A program made the position numbers and the translations under genes. The notes under the pieces are model-generated. The model had not been told where the DNA came from and did no database searches. It worked only from the letters and a program-made list of their open reading frames with translations. A stretch of DNA of 64,000 nt from Acanthaster planci (taxonomy: Eukaryota; Echinodermata; Asteroidea; Valvatida; Acanthasteridae), in the NCBI RefSeq assembly GCF_001949145.1, contig NW_019091396.1:1061526-1125525 (forward strand), in the 5' to 3' direction. Shown piece after piece: positions 1 through 13,200 of this stretch (its first letter is position 1; every line of letters begins with the position of its first letter).

Positions 1-290
1 GCAATTTGTTTTATATCTCACACAGAATGTGACCCTCTTGATTTCTTTCGAACTTGTGCGCTTCGAACGAACGAAACGAAAATTCGTCTTACACCAGAAA
101 GTAATAGATTTAATGATTTGAGGCGGTTTTCCGAAGATAAAACTGAAAAAAAGTGCTGAAGCTGAGAGGACATGAGTTGAATTTTTTGGCCGTGTACATT
201 TTCAATGGGCCTCTCAAGGTTGTTGCGTCCACTGGCCATTTATGCGCATGCACACATAAATTAGAATTTATTAGTGAACTGGTTTACAGT
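1..290. repeat. Diverged copy 1 of a 0.28-kb dispersed repeat
   Basis: The end (CATGCACACATAAATTAG, then GAATTTATTAGTGAA) and the CTGTACCTTTCCAATGG-like middle correspond to the repeats at 3740-4022 and 29917-30197, but this copy is more diverged. It lies in the intron left of the first visible gene 1 exon. Between it and 555 I see no further feature. Confidence 0.5.
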
Positions 291-554
291 GTCTAACTGT
301 GTTTGCAGCCCCGAGAGATGTCTGAACATGCTCATTCGTGCAGAATACTATCGGAACATAAGAGTGCGTACTAACCTAGAATGTACTTATATTGGGCACA
401 ACCTTGGCGCTGTGTTTAGTGCAGTGTCGTTCACTAAATACCGACTGAACACTGTTTCATTCACAGTAATGAAATTCGGTTTATTCTGGCATTTGGCGTT
501 ATATCCTGATGTCTCAGATGTCTCCTTTACGACTCCTCTTATCTTTCCCGGTAG

Positions 555-3500
555 ATGTAAGTCCAGTATGCGACGAGGCAGACGGCTGGACGAACTACAA
601 CGGCAAATGCTACCAGTTTTTTAACAGGGGTGTAACGTGGCAGGGCGCCGAAAACACGTGTAAATACTTCAAAGGTGGTCACATAACTTCTGTGAAGTCT
701 GCAGCCGACCAAAAGTATCTGGACAATTTGCAAGCCGCGCACACAAGTGACTATTGGATCGGTTTGCAAGATAAGGTAGATACGTTTTCTTCGGTGGAAT
801 TTCTAATAGACTAAAGAAGGTATTGAAAGGAAGAGGGAGAGAGCGCAAACCAAATGTGACGTCATATGTAAGAGAAATCATATCGAGTACCGAAGTGTGA
901 CGTCAGTTGCCATGGTGTTGGTTCTACACACTGAGCATTTGGCTGAAATATTCATTGTAAAACCTGAGCAATTGATTATTTTATTTGTTTAACCATTACC
1001 TTGAAAAACGACGCAAGATGACGTATAATCAAAAAAGTCATGATAGGGAAACTGACTAGGTGTTTCATATAGGTCTCTTTTAAACGTGAAAATAAACAAA
1101 GAAATTGGCTGCAGCGGGATTTGAACCTACAACCAGCGTTCTATCAACATAGTTACCTAGCCCTATGCCGGGGGTTTTTCACATTTGCTAATATCTTAAT
1201 TTAGGTGGCGATGGTCAATAATCATAACTATAACGAGGAGCATATATGAAAGGTAGGGTACACCATTGGTTTTTTTTTATAATTTCACAAGATTGGCTGA
1301 TTACAGTGTATACGATGCACTGAAACTTACATTCGACTGACTTGTTTCATTTTTGAGTCAACTGCTTTGTGAAAAATTGTGAAAAACAGAGCGGCATTTT
1401 CAACCATTAAATCAAAGATCTTTTTAAGTTTCTTAAGTAAATTCTATGAAGTAGACCTACCTGGCGTTGGTAGTAAGCGAACAACAACCGCGGGATCAAG
1501 ATGGGGAGAACAGGCATGACAGGTTCTCTTTCCCTTAAAAGGGAGCAGTTTTCAACGGCCAGGAGAAATCAATGAATTTACCTTGGAGTAATGCGCCTCC
1601 TTGACAATTTAAAACTTGACATTGCGTGTTCGTGAAAAACTTCACGCAGTAATGCAGTCGACTCGTGTCCGTGACACTGAAACGAGCATATGATATTGCA
1701 CGTGCGTGTGCGATCAAGTCAGTTTACACGTCAATGAAAGTCTAAAAAACGTTTTTAGTTGACTAATAATCATAAGCAAAGAGAAAAAAATGTCTTGAAA
1801 CGCGGTAGTGAGGAAATTGTACTTTTTGCTTACCAAAATCCTTCGCCTAGGCAGCTCAGAAAATGCCACGTATTTATATCATGCCATTATGCTCTAGGAG
1901 TGATTTGGAATTCCCAAGTTTTCGCGCTGAGAAAATCCTTTCAAATTTAACTTCACAGTAATCAGATTTATTTTCTACTTTACATCTTACACTCAGTTTC
2001 TTATAATTTCGGTTTACAATGCGTTTGCTGAATTTCTGCTGGTACATCTTTAGCTGATTTTAGTATTATGCCTACCCGTTCATTAATGGATACTCCCATA
2101 ACATTTGCAAACACTACGTTCAAGAAAATTGGCGCCTGGTAACGAATGTGATGTGCGAAGTGAAATTAACTCTTATACGATGGTCGGTCGACCATCGTGA
2201 AAAAGAGGGGGGTCTGTTTTCTCGAAAACTGCAGCATTCTTTGCGGAAATATTTTACAGACTGACTGAGGCTGTTGTGTGCTTTCTTTCAAATAAGATAT
2301 TTCGGGATTATACGGTAGTCGACTGTTTATTGTTGAAATTGGGGCATACCAAAACGACGGCTATCGGACAACATACCCTGTGCGTGAATGGTGTCGGTTG
2401 TGTTTCAATTTAGGCTCATAGGTTGAGATTTCGGTTTGGGTTTGAACTGAAGGGAAACATCATGTTTGTGTAATCAACATTCTTGATGTTTGTTTTAAGC
2501 TGCGTAGTTGCCCCTCATTTGCAGTTACTGTCTGGCTACTGTGTGGTTGCATTTATATAAGTTACTATGTGCAAACTGTACATAATGTACTTTGGGAAAC
2601 AGGCAAAATATGTGAAATGATACTAAAAAGAGCACCAAAAAGATATTCAATTAGTGTCATAAGAAATATACGAAATCTCAGAGAATTACTTCAATAGCAG
2701 GCAGCCGCAAATTGGTAACAATAATGTGGCTTAGGCAAACAATGTATTCTGATTTTACCCATGGTGTAATCCACATTTAAATCGGTTTTGGTTTGGATAT
2801 AATGTTAAATGTAGAGATACACGTATAACGTATCGGATGCTGTTTTTGTCCAATTCTTTTGACGAACAGGAAAACGGAAATGATGGCGAATATCAGTGGT
2901 CGGACAAGACGACCTTTGATCCAAATATGTTCAGTAAATGGGATGCTAACCAGCCAACAAACCAGTAAGGGCATTTTGATCAAATGTTTTAATCGTCTTG
3001 TAAAACCTCCACCTCGTAGTGTTCTTTGGTTTCCAACTAAAAGAAAACCAACAAACAAAAACAAAAGTTTAATTGGGGAAATCCTTCTGCAAGAAATATG
3101 TTCACGAATTTCACGTAAAGAAATTGAAACTTAAGGGACACGAGAGTGGCATATTTTGGGGGGAAGGGATTTTATCATGGCACATGTAACAAAACAAAGC
3201 TCTTGTATCACCAGATTCTGAGCTATGGCATAATGCTTGAGGCATGGGGACTGACGTTCAATTTCGGGGGTCGTTTCCAATGCTCCGCCCTCGGTTGTGC
3301 CATTGATGGGTGAAAGTAATTTCAACAGCTCTAGAAACAATCATCAATCAAAATCATGATTTTCCTGTGCCCTCGAGTTCGCCGTTTCTTAGTGTGGCCC
3401 CTTCCATCATAAGTAGTATAAATTACATCGTTAGTGTTCCTGGAGCTTACCTGTGCAACTGTACATAAATATTAATGTTCAATGTACTGTACGTATAGCT

Positions 3501-4272
3501 TACATTGAAACATTAACCTGGTCCTAGCTTGGAGTAATACCAAAAGAAACGGTATCCAGTTGTTGTGTTTGGGGTTGTTCGACAAGACAAAGTGCAGATT
3601 CCAAAGAGAAAGGGACCTGGTTCTTTAGATTTCCCAAGTGCAGAGAGCAGCGAATCGAATGGGTACATTACAATGTACATTGAACATTAGTACGTGTTTA
3701 CAAACTTTTGATCCAAGAACGCTAAAAATGTAATTTATGCGACTTACGATGGAAAGGGCCATATTAAGAAACGGTGATCTCGAACGCAAAGGAAAAATCA
3801 CGATTACAAAGTCTTTTTACAGAACACCAAAAACTCCTGCTTAGATTAGAATTTAATGGTTTTTTCTGAAGAAAAAATGGACAAAGCCAGAAAACATGAG
3901 AGAAAATGATCGTCAAAATCGCCCCCTGTACCTTTCCAATGGCTCGCTCACACTTCTTGCCGCTAAGGCCGTTTGTGTGCATGCGTGCATAAGTATGAAT
4001 TTATTAGTGAAAAGGTCTAAGGGCCTTTGGCGACGGGATGAGATGTATACGTCTTAGTGGGTCCAAAACGTGCCCTAAGAGTTATTTGGGTGATAACCGG
4101 CACGCACCCGTGTTTGCATGTGAAATCCAGCATGAATATTATCTGGAGTGGCCTCTTTTGTCCCGCAGGTGGTATGGTAAGGAGGGTGACTGTGGAGTTG
4201 TCAATTCCACAGGAGTCTGGACCATAGATCAGTGCTCAGGCACACGTCCGTTTGTTTGCTCAATTGCAGAAG
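555..4272 (+). CDS. Gene 1 CTLD a (exons 555-775, 2870-2964, 4169-4272)
   Basis: The first exon carries the CTLD start (CDEADGW, GKCYQF, WQGAENTC) and the core motif YWIGLQDK. The second has YQWSD and NQPT at the position of the long-loop calcium motif. The third has the last cysteines (GDCGVV, IDQC, FVCSI). EPN/QPD and WND are both absent (NQPT; WTI), so calcium-dependent sugar binding is unlikely. Intron phases are 0, 2 and 1. The first acceptor follows a pyrimidine tract ending cccggtag. Confidence 0.85.
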
Positions 4273-7200
4273 GTGAGGAAACCATTCTAAAAATGGCATT
4301 CTGTGCATGACATGCACATCAAAATGTGCGACGAGACAACTGCAACGACCTGCATCCTGAGTCCGCACAGGAAAAAGAATGTGCAGGAAAAAAATCACAA
4401 AAACATATTCACTGGTGTATCATGTCTCTTTTTCCTTACACGATAAAGCTTTGGTGTCTGTCGAGCTGTACTTAATCAATTTGTATTTTGTCTTTGTTTC
4501 CAGGTACCTGCCCAGTCGGTTGGCATCTCAGCGGGGGAATGTGTTACCAAAGCAACGCAGATCCAAACAACCTCTTGACATGGACAGATGCGAAGGCTTT
4601 CTGCAGCGCACAAGGAGCTTATCTGACTCCCATTAAATCGTCAGTTTGTGTTTGTTTGTAGCGTATTGATCAGTCTTATCACCAACTCGCGATTAACTCA
4701 CGACGGCGCATGCATTTACTTTACCTTACTTTATTTACAGTGTGTCTCTATCTGCATTAAGATTATTCCGTAATCATTTTTTACTTTTCTTGTTTTTTTT
4801 TTAACAAAAAAGAATCTTCTTAGTTATCCCTAACAAATGATATCTAAGGTGTTCCCATATTAGCCTTGAAGAGCAAACTACTTTTGAGGTTAGAAATCTT
4901 ACAGTATCATTGTGATGTCCAATGCATTAAGTCTTTATGTTTTTAGCAAGAACTGGATGTAAAAATTGTGATTAAATGTCACTAAAATTACTATTTTTAA
5001 AACAAAATAATTTTTCAAGAAATGGAGTTAAAGTACGCTAAATACTATTCCCTCGTTGTATAAGTTTAAATTATGTTTTTCTTTTTTGCACTAGGGATGT
5101 GGAAAACAATTTTCTGAAAACCTTTCTGAAGGATATGAACAGCAATGGCATCCAGTATATGTTCTTCGGATTATCAGGTTTGCTTGTCTGTCTTCGAGAA
5201 TCTAAAGTGAAGTACCTAAATTGAAGTACATCTTTGACACCAAAAATGTCAACCTCCAACACCAGTATACGAATAGTATGATAGAAAGCCGTTCAGATGT
5301 TTTGTCTTTCAGGGATCAATAAAAACTATGCATAGAATAAATCATGTTTTGTGCATCTCCTCATGATATGTAATCCATTTCTAAAGACGAGCCAGTTCCT
5401 TCCACAATGTGCAATCTGAATTTACTCTCATAAAATAAAGCCAAAGAAAAATCCCAACTAAAGACAAAAAAGACCTTAACCAACAAACCCAAATACGTCG
5501 AAAATAATCTGGGCGTCCAAATTTATGACTCTCGTCGTAAAATCGCTTGCTCTGCAGATCTTGGATCAGATGGGACGTACAAATGGGCTGTCGACGGTAC
5601 AAACCTGGGCAACGGTTATCAGCATTGGGAAAAAGCACAACCTCCATTTATGAACGGCCAAAAGGATTGCGCCTATATCCCAACAGGTATAGTTACTAAC
5701 ATACAAACTAAGAACTTTTTGATGAGTGGCGATTGGGATGAATGTTTATCTCCCCCCCGCTCTAATTTCTCTCTCGACTCCAATTCGCTGACGAGTCTGA
5801 ATTAGAAACCGTTTCTTAAAGTGAAAGCCAATGTATCATGTCTTCACCTTTATTGTGACACTTGAATTAATTGTAAACGTATGATAAACCAAAATGAGTA
5901 TTGAGTATGGGTTTACGAACACTACACAGAAGATGGAGACAGATTTGGGTCTGGAGACACGGCTTTCTCTGCGGTTGCAGTCATGTGACTTAGGAAGTGT
6001 GGTTCATCTACAGAGAGTTAACATCTCAGCTGTCGTCCATCGGTGTGCACTAGTGAATTCATCTACTCATGTTTACATGTAAATCAGTTGCGAATCAAGA
6101 GGGGCGTATCCGGCGCCCTTCTCTACTCCCACTATTTTTTAAATGAGACATATTTGCCTACTTCTCTCTTTTTCTTACGACTGGTTAATTAATTCGTTGA
6201 AAGCAAATTCTTACAAAATGTGACCGACTTATATTCAGGCTCACCTCGGTTTGAGACAACCCCCTTGCACATTTAAGACACCCCTCCCCTTTCTGTAAAT
6301 GCTTAATCCATTATGTATGTGTATGGAGCAAGAGTCAGTACCCGCGATTCAAGGCGTTTCGTTATTTTTCTTGATATGGATCCTTCCGATACTCAGCTTG
6401 GCGTTTCCTTATTTAGGTGACTTCCAGGATGCCAGATGGAAAGTCGGGGACTGTTATCAGCTGGGAGGCTTTGTTTGCAGAATAATGCAAGGTGAGATTT
6501 AAACATTTAAATACCTGGCCCTCAGTCGTAGGTTTGGTCCTGATCTTGGTCTAAATCCATCTCTGCTTGCTCGTAACTTTCCGATTTGTCTTGATGCCAT
6601 TGTTATTGACTGCGGTTAGTGGTACAGTGGCACATAATGAAGCGAACTATGGGACAAAGAGAACCTCCCCGCCTTTGTGTTGGTCATTGTAATTGTACCT
6701 CGGGAATTCTTTTCAGACATCAAGGGGAATGTGTTAAGTGACAATGGGCTGGAGTGTGTATAGGGATTGGACTTGTTTGGGGGTACCCCTCTGTACCATT
6801 TCGTGCCTGGTGTACAGTGGCATATCCACAGCATATGCGGCAAGGTATGAGACGGAGAGANNNNNNNNNNTCGGTCTCATTTTTTGCTGGGTACAATCTA
6901 GAGGGGAGTTGTCCCCTCCCCGACCCAAGTAGATAGAGGTTCAGATCTTCGTTTGACTTAGACTAAATCCCCAACTGATTCAACTATGTACTATAATGCT
7001 TCATTACAGGCACAGCCCTGAAATATGTACCGCCTGGCCCAGGTAAGCAGGCTCAATTGGTAGTTTTTTATCACATTGTCCATTTTAGGTGTTAAATTCA
7101 AGCAGGCATATTCCTTTTCAAATTTAGCTCCCCTGTTTTCAAATTTATATTTCTGTCATCCCAATATTCTGACCTTTACTAATGTGTTTCATTGTTTTGA

Positions 7201-10200
7201 TTAGATATGGATTTATAAGAGTGTCATTTAAAAATACCAAATTAGATTTGGTATAATTATAAACGGAGAGCATATCACGTTTGCCACGCCATACACAAAG
7301 GTTAAGGTGGATAATGGCACATTCAACAAGCTAAACTCAGTTATATTCCGATAAACAGGTCAGTTTTGTAATGTTGTTATTTTTTGTTTTCCAAGCAAAC
7401 TGCCAAGTTCGCTTAAACCAATTTAGAAATTCATCCACTTACTCGGGTTATATCGACTTCATTTTCGACGTTATATCTTCATCTCGAAAATGTTTTCATT
7501 TCAAATAGTTACTAACTATTGCGATGAGCCAGACTGGGATGTTTACAGCGACCAATGCTACAAAATCTTCCTGACCAAAAAAACGTGGACTGACGCTGAA
7601 AAAGCCTGCCAGAACGAAAACGGGTACTTGGTCAGCGTTCCCGATGACGGCGTGCAATCCTTTATGTCTGGTAAGCTTTTTTGCCTAAAGGGTCCTCTGT
7701 CTTGACGTCATAGTCGTGTTTCTCCGTTAAGTGGCTGCTGAAAGTATAGTTGGCCGTTGGTACAAAAATAAAAGAATAATTCCAAAAGTGTTAAAAATCC
7801 CACGAGGCTATCAGAACACCAGTTACTAACATGCGTACTACTAAATATTTAACTAAAATACAACCTTTTAAAAAAAGTGGGAAAAGGGGATCTTCTACCC
7901 ACGGAAAAGAAAAAGATGTTGATTGAAATGAATTTCCTCAAAATTCGGTTCGGTTTCCAAAACGAAATTTCCATTTTTGCACTTCTCATCTGCAGGACGC
8001 ATTAACGTGGTGAAGTTCCGTGTTTGGCTGGGTTTAAATGACAGGGCCAGTGAAACAAATTTTAAGTGGTCAGACAGTGCCAAAACACCGGTAAGGAAAT
8101 CTGATTTTCTGCTCGTCGGGACGTTTTTTGTTTTATTTTTTTTTCAATCATTGAAAGCATCAGCACTTAAAAAAGAGCAAGGGGCGATTTCCTATTCTGT
8201 CATTCCGAACTCCATAGTTAGCAAAAACCATTTTGAGGCTTTCATAACTTTTAAAGTGACTCGTGTGTATGGCATTATCTCCTTGAAGGTATGTGTGACC
8301 TTCAAACCCCACACATAGAGAGGGCATTTTCATTTTAGGAGTTAAAGTAGGACTAAGTCTGGCACCCTCCGTAATATGACCCAGTGAAAGCGACGGGCAA
8401 TTCCATGCATTTGGCCTTATTTAGGGATTATCAAAAGCGCACCCACTTACGAAATGATACCACCATATTTCTTTGGGAGAAGTGGACAGGTGAAAATATC
8501 AAACAATCGTTTTGAGGAGAATCCCCACGCCCCCATCTCTCCAAATCTTGGATACGCCACCGGACAGCCTACGTTCAGAACTCAGAAATAATTTGCAATC
8601 TTTCACGCAGTTGCATTTCTTGCGTAACAATCTCAGTTACTCCGACTCACAACTGCAAAGATCGCTCATAAATGGGCCTCATGCCCTTTTGAGAATGAAA
8701 AATGAACAAAACACAAAGGCGCTGTTTGGATAGGGAAAGGGTTTTGTATTTATCACAGTCCATTCCCCGGGTTACAAGTATTTGTGTGAGTACATTGTGG
8801 CAATGAGCTAGCTGCCCTCAATGAAATCACACCAGCAACATCTTTCATCCAGAAAAGCATTTAAAAGTTTAAATCTTAAAAAGAAACCATATTCAATACG
8901 TCCAAGCCGAATAGGAATTGTGTAAAGTTGCACAAAAGCTGCATTAAAAGCTCTTCGTGTTGCAGGATTGTTTTCGTGTTTATGTGTTTATTTTGCAGCT
9001 CGGTACTTATAATAACTGGGCTCCCGGATATCCAGACGCTGCAGATTGTGTGAGCATGGTGGGATGGACGACAAACTATGGTCTTTGGAAGACCAGAACC
9101 TGTACCGAGTTAAATTATTACGCGTGCCAGAAACAAGCAAGTAAGTTTGAAAAAGGAAAAGTGAAAACCAGAAGGCGTAGTACATTGCATGACGATCTGA
9201 GAGAATACATATGTTTGGCGTCTGCATTATCTTTTCTGCCACGAAATATGGACCTTCTATGACGCATTGAAGGAACTCGGCTATGCTTTTGTTTTTTCAA
9301 CAGGGGCATTTTTTTTCTTTTCAATGGGGGCAATTCACAATCTAGTGCACTACCAAGATGTTGCCAAGGACAGGCCGTTATTCAAGTTTACGGTCGACAA
9401 AAGCATGTCTGCCTTGCGGCGATTTGTATTTGAGCGTATGTCAGATATCTTGGGGAAGTTTTTGATGGACGGAAACATTCAATGTGATAGAAAAGAGAAG
9501 GATTTGTTAAAACTACCACTCGAAATGTCTTTAGTAATCTTCCATGGCGAACAAACTTCGGGACTAATTCAAGTTCCCTACGCGCAGCTGACGAATAGAA
9601 TTTGCAGACCATCTACTGCAAAAGTGGCCTTTCCATGGCAAACCTCTTGATGGCGTGCATGTACTGTAAATTTCCCAGAGCTGCATGAGTTGGCCAACTT
9701 CAGACTTTGGAACCAAAATGGCTGTTCATTGAGTGTGCACTAAGCATGCAGCCAGTATGCTGATTGGTCCGAAAAAATTGAAACATTCATGTCGCAGCTT
9801 TTTCTACATGTGGGAACAGCTCTGGAATCACCCATATCCAGGGCCTGTTAGCTCCACGTGGATCCGGATTGCAATCAGTGCTCCTACATTGAGCCTGTTT
9901 GGTTCACACCATACATGAAGGGATTTTGATGTCCGCAAACCAACGATGGATCGTGATCGTGATCCAGATCACTGATCGAGATCCATATCCCTGTTAAACA
10001 AACAAGTCCTTTGCCCCTACCATGAAAATGTACCAGTATCTTTGTGTCCCAATCAACCTAATTTCCGGCTATTGTAAAGAGTGTTTTGGTATTTTTATGT
10101 TTGTTTTGTGCTGATGAAAAAATCCCTATTCTTGATAAGCAAAACGGTGATGTCATTCCAATCAGGAAAACTCATGCTACATTGATTTGTGCACAAAACT

Positions 10201-13200
10201 CTCGAAACTTGTGAAGTTTTGCTGTAATAAATGTTCTTTTATTTAGTGACATCACAACAAAAGCGCCGTCAGTTACACAGTGAAGCGTGAATTTTACATG
10301 TCTAGAAAAGTGCATTTTTTGATTCAGTCAACCCAAATTGATGTCTGGAAAAAGTGCATTATTCGATTCACTTAACCCAATTTGTCTTCCTACCTTAACA
10401 AGGAGTATTACTTGGCACCAAATGATCGTCTATAAGAAGAACTCATCGCATCGACACTGTATACCTCATTTCGGAACCCTTCAGGCAGCCACTGCCAGTG
10501 AATTTCCACGCGTTGCAACTACTGGATATATTCCTGTCCTCGAAGAAAATAATCTTTCCGTCAGAAACTATCGAGGCAAATAGTCTTGGTCTCATGGCAG
10601 TATTTCTTTTGATTTATGATGGGATTGAACCAAACGTTTTAGAACTCCATTATAGACCTGCAAATTAGTCTCTTTATGATGCTTGCTGGTTTGATGACAC
10701 CGAACGAGGAACTCCCGAGACAGCCATTCCTGACAATGACCCGTTTTCATTTTACTTTCTAGAAAGTGGAGCTGGGCCAACTTCCATCCCAAAACCAACA
10801 GGTGGGTGTTGAGCCGAAACAAGACCTCGGAATCTTTGGAATGAAGTGATGAAATGAGGAGAATGATATTTTCAAATCATGCGAAGCATTTTTCCAAAAC
10901 ACATTTCAGATGTCCACTAAGGCTAAGTTTTGAAGTGGTGTCGAAAAAAGAAAACAATGCACGTCAAGTTATAATTGTAAAGGCAGTGCGTAGCTAAATT
11001 AGTATCCTCGCAATTTAGACCTTTCTATGTTTCTTTCTGTTTACACTCTGTAAATTTCTTGTGAACAAGTATTACCATAATGTTATCGTTGCTTTAGCTG
11101 GTATCTACGACCGATGTGGTAATGGATGGGAATACGACAAAAAGTCAGACAAGTGTTTCGTGTTCCGACCAACTGCCTACGAGAACTGGTTTAATGCCCG
11201 CTACAAGTGTCGTCAGGAAGGGGGTGACCTCATCAGCTTTCAAGGGAACGACGACTTGAAGTATGCGGCGGGTTAGTCAATTTTGGCTCGGCAATATTTA
11301 AATTGTTTCCAGCACTTGTATAATATGTTTTATTTTGTTTTGTAGATGTCATTGTTGTGGTTGTGGTTATGTCGGTGACTGCCCGATAGTGGTTCAAATG
11401 TTCAGTAGTCCGAGTAGGGAAGTAAGGTTTGATAATCAAGACCCCCGATCCCCACCTATTGGATGCGCCGTGTACCGCATCGAACCTTCGAGCGGAACCC
11501 AGTGTGTGTATGGCGGTTGCAGGTGTTGTGGTTATTGCTGGCTCAGGCTGTGGTTGTAGTTCCAGTTGTTTGTTGTGTCGTGGTTGGTTGCTGTGGTTGT
11601 TGCGATGATTGTGATGGTGTTGCGTTGCTGTGGTTGTATAATTTTGATTGTTGGTTATTGTGTTTGTGGTGGTGGTTGTGGGTTGTACTGTTTGTAATGG
11701 TCGTCGCATTTTTTTCTTATAAATCATGCAAGCAAATTTTGTTTCATGTTCAAATCAGCTGGAATGGCAAGTTATTTAACAGACAAGAACCCAAAAGTTC
11801 TCAGAAAATTCCTCAGGCTTCCACATTTATCAGTCTCTTGTCCTGGCTGTAAGCCTTATTGTGCAAATATCTTTTGGCAAAGTCGTGTGTAATGTATTAT
11901 TGCGCTTGCACGGGATATTTCGGAAAAGGTATAGGCCTAGCATTCGGAGTTGTTGAATATTAACGTATGCTTTTGCTGCTCGATGAAACAAACCTTTGCA
12001 AATTATGATTATTATCTTGTTAAATGCATAGGCCTAATACACTTACGCTGAGTTTAGTAGCACAATGCACTCTGATCGTGTTCAGAGAGGAAGCAGTAAT
12101 TAATTTGTTAGCTTCAAAGCGTCGAAAGGTCTTTACAGTACAAGGGTATCAGGAATCGGTACACACCAGGTTTTGCAATGGAAAACATCAACAAACTGAT
12201 TCATTATGAAGCAATACAAAAGTTCTGAATAATTTTATATATTGGAACAAAAGTTGTGATAGACCTAACGGAAAAAATCAATACGGACGTTTCACCAAAG
12301 TGCGCCTCCAAGATTTGCAATTCGTTGACCAATCGCAATGCGCGAAATCTGTGGACCCTTTCCAAACGCGCATTGGGTCGACGGATTTCGCGCATTATGA
12401 TCGGTCAACGTGTTGCAAATTTTTGGAGGCGCATTATTGTGAATCGCCCGTATTGAAAGTAACTAAAATTGATCAGCATTTCTAATCGTCATTTTTGGTA
12501 GGATTTCAGATGTTGCGTTGTCCTTTTACAGGTCGCTTGAAGTCTTACGGATCTGGACTTTCTTGGACAGGCTGCAACGACCTTGGTATTGAAGGTGGCT
12601 GGATTTGGAGTGACAAAAAGCCGTTTTCAATCATCAACTGGGCACCAGGTATACAGCGCTGTTTACCATCGTATGATTGTATTATTGTCCAAGAAAACAA
12701 AAATCAACGAAATCAGCAGCGCAACAGCTTCTAGTTAATCTTTTCTCCTTTACTGAAAAAATGTATTATATTTTGACTGGCCTACTTGCAACATTTTGTT
12801 CTAAATCCAGCCTTGATTTGTATACCCTTGTCTTTCTTTCCACTCTTGAAAGTAATGCTAAATTATAGTTTTAAAAAGTTGTTGAATCAGTGGATACATT
12901 GTACACGGGCCGTTTAGAAATAATGCTACCAGAACGATTTCGAAAATGACATAATAATATATGTAGTGAAAAATACGTACCTTATAAATATTTCAAACCA
13001 TTTGTTGTATTGTATGTTGAATTTTACTCAAAGTACTGATTGCACTTTCGCCCATCGCGCATTTTCACAGATAACGCTAAGCCTAGCAAGTAATTCTTTT
13101 CCGTTACCTCGTTTCATGCAGGTCAGCCAAACAATCTAGACTACTACTACTCAGGGGGCCAACACTGCTGCCAGATCTACAACTACTGGGGTGATTGGAA

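Noticed and set aside
2177-2198. Short hairpin ACGATGGTC / GACCATCGT
   Set aside because: 9-bp arms are too short to support an element or regulatory site by themselves.
9940-9990. GATC-rich patch resembling a regulatory or replication motif
   Set aside because: It is a short degenerate GTGATC repeat in an intron, explained by simple-sequence slippage.
11233-11727. 164-codon minus-strand frame rich in Thr, Asn, His and Gln
   Set aside because: It is the complement of a GTT/GTG-rich simple repeat and runs into a gene 1 exon on the other strand; no domain.
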